From positions 3,286,001 to 3,350,000 of the forward strand of contig NC_019673.1 of NCBI RefSeq assembly GCF_000328705.1: 64,000 bases of DNA, given 5' to 3'. Each line of letters starts with the position of its first letter. Position 1 is the first letter of the stretch. This document shows, one piece after another, positions 1 to 8,417 of this stretch. The notes beneath the pieces are model-generated. The model had not been told where the DNA came from, did not search any database, and saw nothing but the letters and a program-made list of their open reading frames with translations. This DNA is from Saccharothrix espanaensis DSM 44229 (GTDB lineage: Bacteria > Actinomycetota > Actinomycetes > Mycobacteriales > Pseudonocardiaceae). A program made the position numbers and the translations under genes.

Positions 1-1
1 C

Positions 2-928
2 GTGCAGGGTTTGGACTTCGACTCGCAGGGCCGGCTCTGGGCCTCGGAGTTCGGCGACTCCACGACCGACGAGGTGAACCTCATCCAGAAGGCGGGCAAC
101 TTCGGCTGGCCGGACTGCGAGGGCACCTCGGGCGGCGGGTGCGCCGGGACGATCGCGCCGAAGAAGAGCTGGTCCACGTCGGTCGCCTCGCCCAGCGGCC
201 TGACCATCGTCAACGACCACGTCTTCGTCGCCACGACGGTGGGTCAGCGGATCTACCGGATGCGCATCGACCCGTCGGCGAACCTGGTGGACCAGCAGGT
301 GTACTTCCAAGGCACCTACAACCGGTTGCGCACGGTCGAGGTGGACCGCGACGGCGACCTCTGGCTGACCACGTCGACCGACAAGGACGGCACCGCGAAC
401 AACGACCGCGTGCTGCACATCGACGTGGTCTACGCGGGCGGGTTCTCGTTGACCAGCTCCGCGTTCGCCGACAACGCGATGATCCCGGCCAAGCACACGT
501 GCGCCGGTGACGGCACCGCGGGCCAGGACCCGTCGCCGCCGCTGGCGTGGACCGGGGCGAGCGGCGCCAAGGGGTACGCGGTGGTGTTCGCGGACCGGGC
601 GGACAACGGCACCAAGCTGCACTGGGCGATCTGGGACATCCCTGCGTCGGCCAGGTCGTTGCCGGAGAACCTGGGCGCGGGCTTCGCGGTGCCGGGGCAG
701 GGCGGCGCGAAGCAGAAGGCCATGGGCAGCGGCGCGAACGCGCAGAAGTACTTCGGGCCGTGTCCGGGCGGGTCGACCAACCCGTACACGTTCACGTTGT
801 ACGCCTTGAACACCGCGACCGTGCCGGGGTTGTCGTCGTCCTCGACGATGGCTCAGGTGGAGACCGCGATCAAGAACGCGAGCACCGCGAACACCGTGCT
901 GCGCGGTCGTTCCAACGCCTCGACGTGA
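2..928 (+). CDS. PQQ-type sugar dehydrogenase / PEBP fusion, 3' part
   Basis: The gene is cut by the window start; 308 residues remain. The first ~145 residues are the end of a glucose/sorbosone dehydrogenase beta-propeller (motifs SQGRLWASEFG, NFGWPDCEG, DGDLWLTTSTDKDG). From about residue 150 a second domain begins, a YbhB/YbcL-type phosphatidylethanolamine-binding protein (SSAFADNAMIPAKHTC, PPLAWTGASGAKGYAVVFAD, HWAIWDIP, KYFGPCPG, YTFTLYALN). The pairing suggests a secreted enzyme that oxidises sugars. The role of the PEBP tail is unknown. The stop is followed at once by a hairpin (937-968). The family calls are firm; the substrate is not. Confidence 0.85.
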   Translation: MQGLDFDSQGRLWASEFGDSTTDEVNLIQKAGNFGWPDCEGTSGGGCAGTIAPKKSWSTSVASPSGLTIVNDHVFVATTVGQRIYRMRIDPSANLVDQQVYFQGTYNRLRTVEVDRDGDLWLTTSTDKDGTANNDRVLHIDVVYAGGFSLTSSAFADNAMIPAKHTCAGDGTAGQDPSPPLAWTGASGAKGYAVVFADRADNGTKLHWAIWDIPASARSLPENLGAGFAVPGQGGAKQKAMGSGANAQKYFGPCPGGSTNPYTFTLYALNTATVPGLSSSSTMAQVETAIKNASTANTVLRGRSNAST

Positions 929-936
929 CCGACGGG

Positions 937-968
937 CGTGCGGCGGTGCTCTCGGGTCCCGCCGCACG
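937..968 (+). terminator. Hairpin terminator after the dehydrogenase/PEBP gene
   Basis: A perfect 10-bp stem (CGTGCGGCGG at 937-946 against 959-968) with a 12-nt loop starts 8 nt after the stop codon. There is no U tract, as is usual in very GC-rich actinomycetes. The rest of 969-1257, ahead of egtA, shows no gene. Confidence 0.55.
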
Positions 969-1192
969 TCCGGTCCGGACAACTTGGTGGGCCGCGCCCG
1001 GTCCGGTGATCGCGCGTCGTGCGGGGCCGGCGCGCGGCCGTCCGTCCGCACCGCCGTTGCTCTACTTGCAGTAAGTTACCGGTCGGTCAACTCGTGGTCG
1101 GGGTCGTCCCGGGTCGTCCGGTGTGTCCGGAACGGACCCGCCGACCTGCGGTGACGACAACTTGTCGTTGATCCGTAAGGGTTTTGTAGGCG

Positions 1193-1220
1193 TGCGACTG
1201 TCGGTCCCCCCGTGTAGCGT
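1193..1220 (+). promoter_or_regulatory. Possible egt operon promoter
   Basis: TGCGAC (1193-1198) and TAGCGT (1215-1220) are 16 nt apart and lie about 37 nt before the egtA ribosome-binding site. The -10 fits the actinobacterial TANNNT pattern; the -35 match is poor. Confidence 0.25.
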
Positions 1221-1257
1221 CGAATCGACCCAAGGATGATCACGGGGAGTGTGCAAA

Positions 1258-2508
1258 TTGACTGCATTACGTAACGCTCCGGCACAGGGGCCGACCCCGG
1301 CGGTGTTCCGAGACCGTGCCGAAGCCGAGGCGTACGTCGCCTCGGTGTGCTTCAAGCACGGGCCCCCGAGACTGCTCGGCGTCGAACTGGAATGGACCGT
1401 CCACCACCGGGACGACCCGGCGAAACCGCTCGACGCAAGCGTGCTCGCCGCGGCCCTGGGCAAGCACGCACCACCGACCCTCGTCCCGGACAGCCCGCAG
1501 CACCCGCTGCCCGGCGGCACGCCGCTCACCGTCGAGCCGGGCGGCCAGGTCGAGATCTCCACCCCGCCGAGCGGCTCGCTCACCGAGCTGCTCAAGACCG
1601 TCAGCGCGGACATCGACCACCTCACCGGCCTGCTGGAACCCGCGGGCCTGGTCCTCGGTCAGCGCGGTGCCGACCCGCACCGCCCCCCACGTCGAATGCT
1701 CCAGGTGCCCCGCTACGCCGCCATGGAGCACGCCTTCGCCCCGGTCGGGCCCGAGGGCATCACGATGATGTGCAGCACCGCCGGGCTCCAGGTGTGCCTG
1801 GACTTCGGCCACGAGACCGACCTCGCCACCCGCTGGGCCGCCGTGCACGCGCTGGGACCCGTGCTCAACGCGCTGTTCGCGAACTCGCCCGGCGTCGGCG
1901 GCCGGCGCACCGACTGGGCCAGCGCCCGGATGCGCTCCCTCTACGCCACCGACCCCGTGCGCACGCGGCCCGCCGCCGTGTGCGCGGACCCGGCGTCGGC
2001 GTGGGCGCGGCGGGTGGTGGACGCCCCGGTGATCGTGGTCCGAAGACCGGGCAACAGCTGGCTGCCACCGCGCCGCCTGACCTTCGCCGAGTGGATCGAC
2101 GGGGCGCTGGAGACGCGGCCCACGGCCGATGACCTCGACTACCACATGTCGCTGCAGTTCCCACCGGTGCGCCCGCGCGGGTACGTGGAGGTCCGGTACC
2201 TCGACACCCCGCCGGACGGGGCCTGGCTGCCGCCCGTCGTGCTGATGGCCGCCCTGTTCAGCGACCGGTCCGTGGTGGACGCGGCGCTGGCGGCCACCGC
2301 GACCGCGACCGGCCGCTGGCTGGCCGCCGCGCGCTACGGCCTGGCCGACCCGGTGCTCGCCCGCGCGGCGCGCGACGTGGTCGCCCTGGGCTGCACGGCG
2401 CTGCGCAACACCGACCTGTCCGTCGGGCAGACCGACGCCATCGTCGAGGACCTGCACCGCACGCTCGCCGAGAAGACCGCTGAGAATGCCGGAGGGGGCC
2501 GTTCATGA
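1258..2508 (+). CDS. egtA: Ergothioneine biosynthesis glutamate-cysteine ligase EgtA
   Basis: Makes gamma-glutamylcysteine, the sulfur donor for ergothioneine. The protein is a GCS2-type ligase of about 416 residues with the early motif LGVELEWTVHH and a later MCSTAGLQVCLDFG segment, at the family's usual length. A GTG at 1249 is in frame, but it overlaps the likely ribosome-binding site GGGGAG (1244-1249). The TTG at 1258 sits 8 nt after that site, so I prefer it. The stop overlaps the egtB start as ATGA, so the two are translationally coupled. First gene of a four-gene egt operon. Confidence 0.9.
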   Translation: MTALRNAPAQGPTPAVFRDRAEAEAYVASVCFKHGPPRLLGVELEWTVHHRDDPAKPLDASVLAAALGKHAPPTLVPDSPQHPLPGGTPLTVEPGGQVEISTPPSGSLTELLKTVSADIDHLTGLLEPAGLVLGQRGADPHRPPRRMLQVPRYAAMEHAFAPVGPEGITMMCSTAGLQVCLDFGHETDLATRWAAVHALGPVLNALFANSPGVGGRRTDWASARMRSLYATDPVRTRPAAVCADPASAWARRVVDAPVIVVRRPGNSWLPPRRLTFAEWIDGALETRPTADDLDYHMSLQFPPVRPRGYVEVRYLDTPPDGAWLPPVVLMAALFSDRSVVDAALAATATATGRWLAAARYGLADPVLARAARDVVALGCTALRNTDLSVGQTDAIVEDLHRTLAEKTAENAGGGRS

Positions 2509-3836
2509 CCAGCATCGACAACAACACCGGTGTCGAACGCATCCGGGACCACGTCGCCGCGCAGCTCACCAGGGCGCGGCGGCGCAGCCAGTCGCTCACC
2601 GACGCCGTGGACGAGCACGACCTGGTGCGCCAGCACTCCAAGCTGATGTCCCCGCTGGTGTGGGACTACGCCCACATCGGCAACCAGGAGGAGCTCTGGC
2701 TGGTCCGCGACGTCGGCGGGCGCGAGCCGGTGCGCCAGGACATCGACGAGCTCTACGACGCGTTCAAGCACGCCCGGTCCACCCGCCCGGAGCTGCCGCT
2801 GCTCGGTCCCGCCGAAGCCCGCCGGTACGTGGGCGAGGTGCGGGACAAGGTGTTCGACGTGCTGGAGACCAGTCCGCTGGAGGGCCGCAGGCTGCTCGCC
2901 GGCGGGTTCGCGTTCGGCATGATCGTGCAGCACGAGCAGCAGCACGACGAGACCATGCTGGCCACCCACCAGCTCCGCGCCGGCCCGCCCGTGCTCGACG
3001 CCCCCGCGCCGCCGCGCGGCGGACCGGTCGGCCCGGCCGAGGTGCTGGTGCCGGGCGGCCCGTTCACCATGGGCACGTCGACCGAGGCGTGGGCGCTGGA
3101 CAACGAGCGCCCAGCGCACCAGGCGCACACCGCGCCGTTCTTCATCGACACCGCGCCGGTCACCAACGGCGCGTACGTCGCGTTCGTGGAGGACGGTGGC
3201 TACGCGGACCGTCGTTGGTGGTCCGAGGCGGGCTGGGCGCACGTCCGCAAGGCACCCCTGGTCGCTCCCCGGTTCTGGGAGAAGCAGGGGGATCAGTGGT
3301 ACCGGACGGCGTTCGGCGTGACCGCTCCGCTCGACCCGGACCAGCCCGTCGTGCACGTCTGCTTCCACGAGGCGGAGGCGTACGCGAAGTGGGCCGGCCG
3401 CCGGCTGCCGACCGAGGTGGAGTGGGAGAAGGCGGCCCGCCACGACCCGGCGAGCGGCCGGTCCCGGCGCTACCCGTGGGGCGACGACGAGCCGACCGAG
3501 GCGCACGCCAACCTGGGCCAGCGGCACCTGTCGCCGGCACCGGTCGGCGCGTACCCGGCGGGCGCGTCGCCGCTGGGCGTGCACCAGCTCATCGGTGACG
3601 TGTGGGAGTGGACCAGCTCGGACTTCCGCGGTTACGGCGGGTTCGAGGTGTTCCCGTACGCCGAGTACTCGCAGGTGTTCTTCGGACCCGACTACAAGGT
3701 GCTGCGCGGCGGCTCGTTCGGCACCGACGAGTCCGCGGTGCGCTCGACGTTCCGCAACTGGGACTACCCGATCAGGCGGCAGATCTTCGCCGGGTTCCGC
3801 TGCGCGCGGGACGCGGCACCGGGCGAACTGGGCTGA
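2505..3836 (+). CDS. egtB: Hercynylcysteine sulfoxide synthase EgtB
   Basis: Non-haem iron enzyme that joins hercynine (trimethylhistidine) to gamma-glutamylcysteine with O2. The N-terminal DinB-like domain carries the expected three-histidine iron site: H57 (WDYAHIGN) and H143/H147 (HEQQHDE). The C-terminal half is an FGE-sulfatase (formylglycine-generating) fold: GGPFTMGT, LPTEVEWEKAAR, GDVWEWTSSDF, LRGGSF, GFRCAR. At 443 residues it is full length. It overlaps egtA by 4 nt and ends one base before the egtC GTG. Confidence 0.95.
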   Translation: MTSIDNNTGVERIRDHVAAQLTRARRRSQSLTDAVDEHDLVRQHSKLMSPLVWDYAHIGNQEELWLVRDVGGREPVRQDIDELYDAFKHARSTRPELPLLGPAEARRYVGEVRDKVFDVLETSPLEGRRLLAGGFAFGMIVQHEQQHDETMLATHQLRAGPPVLDAPAPPRGGPVGPAEVLVPGGPFTMGTSTEAWALDNERPAHQAHTAPFFIDTAPVTNGAYVAFVEDGGYADRRWWSEAGWAHVRKAPLVAPRFWEKQGDQWYRTAFGVTAPLDPDQPVVHVCFHEAEAYAKWAGRRLPTEVEWEKAARHDPASGRSRRYPWGDDEPTEAHANLGQRHLSPAPVGAYPAGASPLGVHQLIGDVWEWTSSDFRGYGGFEVFPYAEYSQVFFGPDYKVLRGGSFGTDESAVRSTFRNWDYPIRRQIFAGFRCARDAAPGELG

Positions 3837-3837
3837 C

Positions 3838-4596
3838 GTGTGCCGCCACCTGGGTTACCTCGGCCCCGCCGTGCCCATCGCGGCCCTGGTGCACGACCCG
3901 CCGCACTCGTTGCTGCGCCAGTCGTACGCACCGCGGGACATGCGCGGCGGCGGCACGGTGAACGTGGACGGCTACGGCGTGGGCTGGTACCCCGCGCCGG
4001 GCGGCCCCGCGCTGCGCTACCGGCGCACCGGGACGCTCTGGTCGGACGAGAACCTGGCGGCGCTGAGCCGGGTCGTCGTCTCCGGCGCGGTGCTCGCGGC
4101 GGTCCGGTCGGCCACCACCGGGATGCCGGTGGTGGAGACCGCGTGCGCCCCGTTCACCGACGGCACGTGGCTGTTCAGCCACAACGGCCGGGTCACCGGC
4201 TGGCCCGGCTCGGTCGCCGACCTGGCCAAGTCGCTGCCGGTCACCGACCTGCTCACGTTGGACGCGCCCACCGACTCCGCCCTGCTGTGGGCGCTGCTCC
4301 GGGCGCGCCTGGTCACCGCACCGCCGGCCGCCGCGCTGGCGTCCGTGGTGTCCGAAGTGGCCGCCGCGGCCCCCGGCTCGCGGCTGAACCTGTTGCTCAC
4401 CAACGGATCCGTGCTCGTCGGCACGACCTGGACGCACGCCCTGTGGGTGCGTTCCGGTGACGGCGCGGTGACCGTTTCCTCCGAGCCGCTGGACGACGAC
4501 CCGCGCTGGCGGGAAGTGCCCGACCGGCACGTCGTCACCGCCGCCCTCTCCCCAGACAACGCGATCACCGTGGACGTTCAACCGATAGGACGATAG
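3838..4596 (+). CDS. egtC: Ergothioneine amidohydrolase EgtC
   Basis: Class II glutamine-amidotransferase-fold hydrolase that removes the gamma-glutamyl group from the EgtB product. The open frame runs further upstream, but the GTG at 3838 gives an N-terminus of M-C-R-H-L-G-Y-L-G. That places the catalytic cysteine at residue 2 after methionine removal, as this family requires. GYGVGWY near residue 45 and LFSHNGR near 115 are the other family motifs. It has 252 residues, lies one base after the egtB stop, and its TAG is directly followed by the egtD ATG. Confidence 0.93.
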   Translation: MCRHLGYLGPAVPIAALVHDPPHSLLRQSYAPRDMRGGGTVNVDGYGVGWYPAPGGPALRYRRTGTLWSDENLAALSRVVVSGAVLAAVRSATTGMPVVETACAPFTDGTWLFSHNGRVTGWPGSVADLAKSLPVTDLLTLDAPTDSALLWALLRARLVTAPPAAALASVVSEVAAAAPGSRLNLLLTNGSVLVGTTWTHALWVRSGDGAVTVSSEPLDDDPRWREVPDRHVVTAALSPDNAITVDVQPIGR

Positions 4597-5571
4597 ATGA
4601 CCGAGCCAGTGCTGGACGTGCACCTGACTCCGGAGGACGCGGTGGTCGCGCTCCGGGCCGAGGCGAAAGCGGGCCTCACGGCGCGGCCGAAGTGGGTCTC
4701 GCCGAAGTGGTTCTACGACGCCGTGGGCAGCGACCTGTTCGAGGAGATCACCAAGCTGCCCGAGTACTACCCGACCCGCGCCGAGCGGGAGATCCTGCTC
4801 GCCCGCGCCGGCGAGATCGCCGCGACCACCGGGGCGCACGCCCTGGTGGAGCTGGGCTCCGGCTCGTCGGAGAAGACCAGGCTGCTGCTCGACGCGCTGC
4901 GCGAGCACGGGACGCTGCGCGAGTTCGTGCCGCTGGACGTGTCGGCGAGCGCGCTCACCGAGGCGGCCCGGCAGATCCTGGCCGACTACCCCGGGCTGGC
5001 GGTGCACGGTGTCGTCGGCGACTTCACCGAGCACCTGGGCCTGCTGCCGGGCTCGTCGCCGCGGCTGGTGGCGTTCCTCGGCGGGACCATCGGCAACCTG
5101 ATCCCCGAGGAGCGCGACAAGTTCCTCGCCTCCGTGCGGGACGTGCTGGAGCCGGGGGAGTGGCTGCTGCTGGGCACCGACCTGGTCAAGGACCCCGAGG
5201 TGCTGGTGCGCGCCTACGACGACGCGCGCGGGGTCACCGCGGAGTTCAACCGGAACGTGCTGCGGGTGCTCAACCGCGAGTTGGGCGCGGACCTCGACCC
5301 GCTGGCGTTCCGGCACGTGGCGCTGTGGAACGCCGACCAGGAGTGGATCGAGATGCGGCTGCGGGCGGTGCGCGCGGTGCGGGCGCACGTGGCCGCGCTG
5401 GAGCTCGACGTCGAGTTCGCCGAGGGCGAGGAGCTGCGGACCGAAGTGTCGGCGAAGTTCCGGCGGGAGGGCGTGGAGCGGGAGCTGACCGCCGCCGGCT
5501 TCGAGCTGCACCGCTGGTGGACCGACTCGGAAGGGAGGTTCGCCCTGTCACTCGCCCGGGTCGTGGGCTGA
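4597..5571 (+). CDS. egtD: L-histidine N-alpha-methyltransferase EgtD
   Basis: SAM-dependent enzyme that trimethylates histidine to hercynine, the first committed step of ergothioneine synthesis. Signature YYPTRAE at 57-63, SAM-binding LVELGSGSSEKT at 83-94, FLGGTIGNL near 165, and a C-terminal FELHRWWTD segment. It has 324 residues, typical of the family. The ATG abuts the egtC stop. The usual fifth gene, the PLP-dependent lyase egtE, does not follow; the next gene is a secreted peptidase with its own ribosome-binding site. Confidence 0.95.
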   Translation: MTEPVLDVHLTPEDAVVALRAEAKAGLTARPKWVSPKWFYDAVGSDLFEEITKLPEYYPTRAEREILLARAGEIAATTGAHALVELGSGSSEKTRLLLDALREHGTLREFVPLDVSASALTEAARQILADYPGLAVHGVVGDFTEHLGLLPGSSPRLVAFLGGTIGNLIPEERDKFLASVRDVLEPGEWLLLGTDLVKDPEVLVRAYDDARGVTAEFNRNVLRVLNRELGADLDPLAFRHVALWNADQEWIEMRLRAVRAVRAHVAALELDVEFAEGEELRTEVSAKFRREGVERELTAAGFELHRWWTDSEGRFALSLARVVG

Positions 5572-5694
5572 CCCAGCGTGAAGAAATCATCCGTTCTGCG
5601 GGTGTTTTACGACCTGTGCGGGTGAGAGCCTCGCGCGACGACGCCGTGGCAGTGCGAACGAGGGGCGGCGTCGCAGACGTGAGGAGCGCTACCC

Positions 5695-7287
5695 GTGAAG
5701 CTTGGAAGCAGAGCGCTGGTCGTCGCGATGGTCCTGGGCACCGCCGTGTCCGGCCTCGTGGCGACCGGCGCGGCCGTCGCCGAACAGGGCCAGGGCGCGT
5801 CGCCGGTGCAGTGGAGCAAGTGCGCCGACGACGTGCTGGCCGAGATCCCCGCCGCGCAGCGGGAACGCGTGACCTGCGCGAACCACCCCGTGCCGCTGGA
5901 CCACCGCAAGCCGCGCGGTGAGAAGATCACCATCGCCCTGATGAAGGCGCCCGCGACCGACCAGGCCACCAAGGTCGGCTCGCTGTTCATCAACCCCGGC
6001 GGCCCCGGCGGGGCCGGCCTGATCTACTCCGCGTACGGCACGTCGTTCTTCCAGCCGGAGGTCATGAAGCGGTTCGACCTGATCGGGTTCGACCCGCGCG
6101 GCGTGGGCCGCAGCGCGCCGCTGCGCTGCTTCAAGACCCAGGAGGAGGCCGACGACGTCTTCGGCCGCATCTCCTCGGCACCGGTCACCCGCACCGAGAT
6201 CCGCGACACCACGAAGGCCACCGAGGAGTACACGGCCGCGTGCAAGCGCACCGCCGGCCCGCTGCTCCAGCACATGTCCACCGAGGACGTGGCGCGTGAC
6301 CTGGACCTGCTGCGGCAGGGCGTGGGCGACAAGGCGCTGACCTTCGTCGGCTTCTCCTACGGCACGCTGCTCGGCGCGACCTACGCCAACGTGTTCCCGC
6401 AGAAGTCCCGCGCCCTGGTGCTGGACGGCAACGTGGACCCGGCGCTGCGCACGTCCAACGGCGCCGAGTACGACCGGCAGCGCGCGCAGGGCTTCGAACT
6501 CGCGCTCGACGCGTTCCTCAAGCGCTGCGTCGCCGAAGGCGCGAAGTGCGCCTACAGCGACGGTGACCCGCGCGCCAAGTTCGACCAGGTGCGCGACTCG
6601 CTGCGCGAGAAGCCGGTCACCCTGGCCTCCGGCGAGGTGGTCACCTACCAGAGCTACGTCGGCCGGGTGAGCGGCGACCTGTACAGCATCCCCCGCCTGA
6701 AGCCGCTGGCCGCCTGGTTGCAGGCCGTCTACGGCGCGGTGAACCCGTCCGCCGCGCTCGCCGTGCAGGACACCCCCGTGCTGGAGGCCCCGCTGGCCAA
6801 CAAGAACGGCATGGCGGACGTCAACGCGGGGGTCGTGGGCGACGCCGAGTACCTGTCCGACGACTCGTACTACGGCGTGAACTGCACCGACAAGCCGTTC
6901 CTCCGGATCCCGGGGCTGTTCCCGGTGGTCGCGGCGAAGTGGGAGCGCGAGTCGCCCACGTTCGGTCGCCAGCAGGCCGCGTCCGACCTGCTGACCTGCC
7001 CGACGTGGCCGGTCCGCCACCCCGACCGCTGGGCGGGCCCGTGGAACAAGCGGACGCCGAACCCGGTCGTCGTGGTGGGCAACTACTACGACCCGGCGAC
7101 GCAGTACAAGTTCTCGCAGCGGATGGCGCGTCAGCTCGGCAACGCGCGGCTGATCACCGTCGACGCGTTCGGGCACTGCATCCTCGGCAAGAGCACGGGT
7201 GCCGACACCCTGGTGACCGACTACCTGGTGAACCTGAAGGCCCCGGCCGACGGGCAGGTCTTCCAGTCCAACACCCAGCCGTTCTAG
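5695..7287 (+). CDS. Secreted S33-family tripeptidyl aminopeptidase-like hydrolase
   Basis: Alpha/beta hydrolase of the SlpD/SlpE/Tap group (peptidase S33 with a TAP-like C-terminal domain), 530 residues. Residues 1-29 form a signal peptide (KLGSRALVV then a hydrophobic stretch, AVA cleavage site). Oxyanion motif NPGGPGGAG is near 100, the nucleophile elbow GFSYG has Ser221, and DAFGHCIL near the C-terminus supplies the histidine. Cysteines are consistent with an exported enzyme. The GTG start is preceded by GAGGAG at 8-nt spacing. It converges with the next gene, and the two TAG stops share the palindrome CTAG (7284-7287). Confidence 0.88.
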   Translation: MKLGSRALVVAMVLGTAVSGLVATGAAVAEQGQGASPVQWSKCADDVLAEIPAAQRERVTCANHPVPLDHRKPRGEKITIALMKAPATDQATKVGSLFINPGGPGGAGLIYSAYGTSFFQPEVMKRFDLIGFDPRGVGRSAPLRCFKTQEEADDVFGRISSAPVTRTEIRDTTKATEEYTAACKRTAGPLLQHMSTEDVARDLDLLRQGVGDKALTFVGFSYGTLLGATYANVFPQKSRALVLDGNVDPALRTSNGAEYDRQRAQGFELALDAFLKRCVAEGAKCAYSDGDPRAKFDQVRDSLREKPVTLASGEVVTYQSYVGRVSGDLYSIPRLKPLAAWLQAVYGAVNPSAALAVQDTPVLEAPLANKNGMADVNAGVVGDAEYLSDDSYYGVNCTDKPFLRIPGLFPVVAAKWERESPTFGRQQAASDLLTCPTWPVRHPDRWAGPWNKRTPNPVVVVGNYYDPATQYKFSQRMARQLGNARLITVDAFGHCILGKSTGADTLVTDYLVNLKAPADGQVFQSNTQPF

Positions 7288-8366
7288 CCCGTCCGGGTGC
7301 GGCTGTCCCGGGCGACCGCGACAGCCGCACCCACCAGGACCACCAGTTCCGGACGTCCCGGCACGTACCAGGCCGCGACCAGGTAGCCGACCGCCGTGGC
7401 GGCGACCAGCAGGTCCCGCGTCCGCCACGCCCACAACACCAGCCCGACCACGACGACGGTCGCGAGGGCGCGGGCCTCGTGCACCCCCGGGTCGGGGCCG
7501 ATGCCCACCACGGCCACGGCGCTCAGCTCGTGGCTTGACAACTCCATGACGCTGCGCCGGTGGACTTCCAGGGCCGCGCTGCCGAACCGGTAGACCTCCA
7601 GCGTCGCCGTGGCCAGGCCCAATCCCAAGGCCAGCAACGGGAACCAGGCCCCGGGCCGCCGCGCGTGCAGGTCGTGCGCCGCGATCACGAGCGCCGCCGC
7701 GACCGCGACGATCGCGGCGTACGGCGGCGGTTCGAACAAGGCCGCCACCGCGTACACCGCCGTCGCCGCGATCAGCCGGGGACCGCGCCGCCAACCGGCG
7801 ATGACCGTCAGGACCGCGATCCCGACCAGTGACCCGTACTCCCAGACCGCGCCGAGCAGCCCCACCACGACCAGCGGCACCCACTCGCGGTCTCGGGCGA
7901 ACGCGACAGCCGCGCCGGCGCACAGCACCGCGACGACCGCGAATGGCACCCAGGTCATGGGCGGCGGTGGTTCGTACCAGTCCAGTGCCGTCAACCCCGT
8001 CTCGAACGCCATGCTCACCGACTCCGTCATCGGTGCCCACGCCCGCCACGGCTCGTCGGTGAGCCACAGCGAACCCTGCCAGCCGACGAAAACCGCCAGA
8101 CCCGTTGCCAGCAAGGGAAACCAGAGCCCTGGTCGGCGTGCGTGCAAGTCGTGCGCGGCCAACAACAACGCCCCCGCGAACGCCACGACCGCCGGCAACG
8201 GCGTCCACCCGAACACCGCCGCGACCGCGAACACGACATCGGCCGCCACGAGTCGCCAATCGCCTGCCCGCCACGCCGCGGCGAGCAACAGCGGCACACC
8301 CGCGAGCGGCCCGTACTCCCAGATCTCGGCCAGCAACCCCACCAGAACCAATGGCAGCCACGCCAT
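7284..8366 (-). CDS. Polytopic membrane protein with internal duplication
   Basis: 360 residues, nearly all hydrophobic, with about ten or more predicted membrane segments. The N-terminal ~85 residues and residues ~165-250 are clearly related: PLVLVGLLAEIWEYG against PLVVVGLLGAVWEYG, and AAHDLHARRPGLWFPLLA against AAHDLHARRPGAWFPLLA. So the protein arose by tandem duplication of a small multi-span unit. I do not recognise a family and assign no function. Its mRNA leader places a G-rich ribosome-binding site in the loop of a small hairpin (8370-8386). The stop overlaps that of the converging peptidase. Confidence 0.75.
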   Translation of the reverse strand: MAWLPLVLVGLLAEIWEYGPLAGVPLLLAAAWRAGDWRLVAADVVFAVAAVFGWTPLPAVVAFAGALLLAAHDLHARRPGLWFPLLATGLAVFVGWQGSLWLTDEPWRAWAPMTESVSMAFETGLTALDWYEPPPPMTWVPFAVVAVLCAGAAVAFARDREWVPLVVVGLLGAVWEYGSLVGIAVLTVIAGWRRGPRLIAATAVYAVAALFEPPPYAAIVAVAAALVIAAHDLHARRPGAWFPLLALGLGLATATLEVYRFGSAALEVHRRSVMELSSHELSAVAVVGIGPDPGVHEARALATVVVVGLVLWAWRTRDLLVAATAVGYLVAAWYVPGRPELVVLVGAAVAVARDSRTRTG

Positions 8367-8369
8367 CGC

Positions 8370-8386
8370 GCCTCACCCCCTGAGGC
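8370..8386 (-). promoter_or_regulatory. Hairpin presenting the ribosome-binding site of the membrane protein
   Basis: On the transcript GCCTCA pairs with TGAGGC, leaving GGGGG in the loop 3-4 nt before the ATG region. Could modulate translation; purely structural evidence. Confidence 0.25.
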
Positions 8387-8417
8387 GACACACCCTAGCG
8401 ACGGGCGTCCGGCCGGC

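Noticed and set aside
5689-8391. 900-residue minus-strand frame over the S33 peptidase and membrane gene
   Set aside because: Composition is the Arg/Gly/Val-rich shadow of GC3-biased genes on the other frames; it has no motifs and two well-supported genes occupy the DNA.
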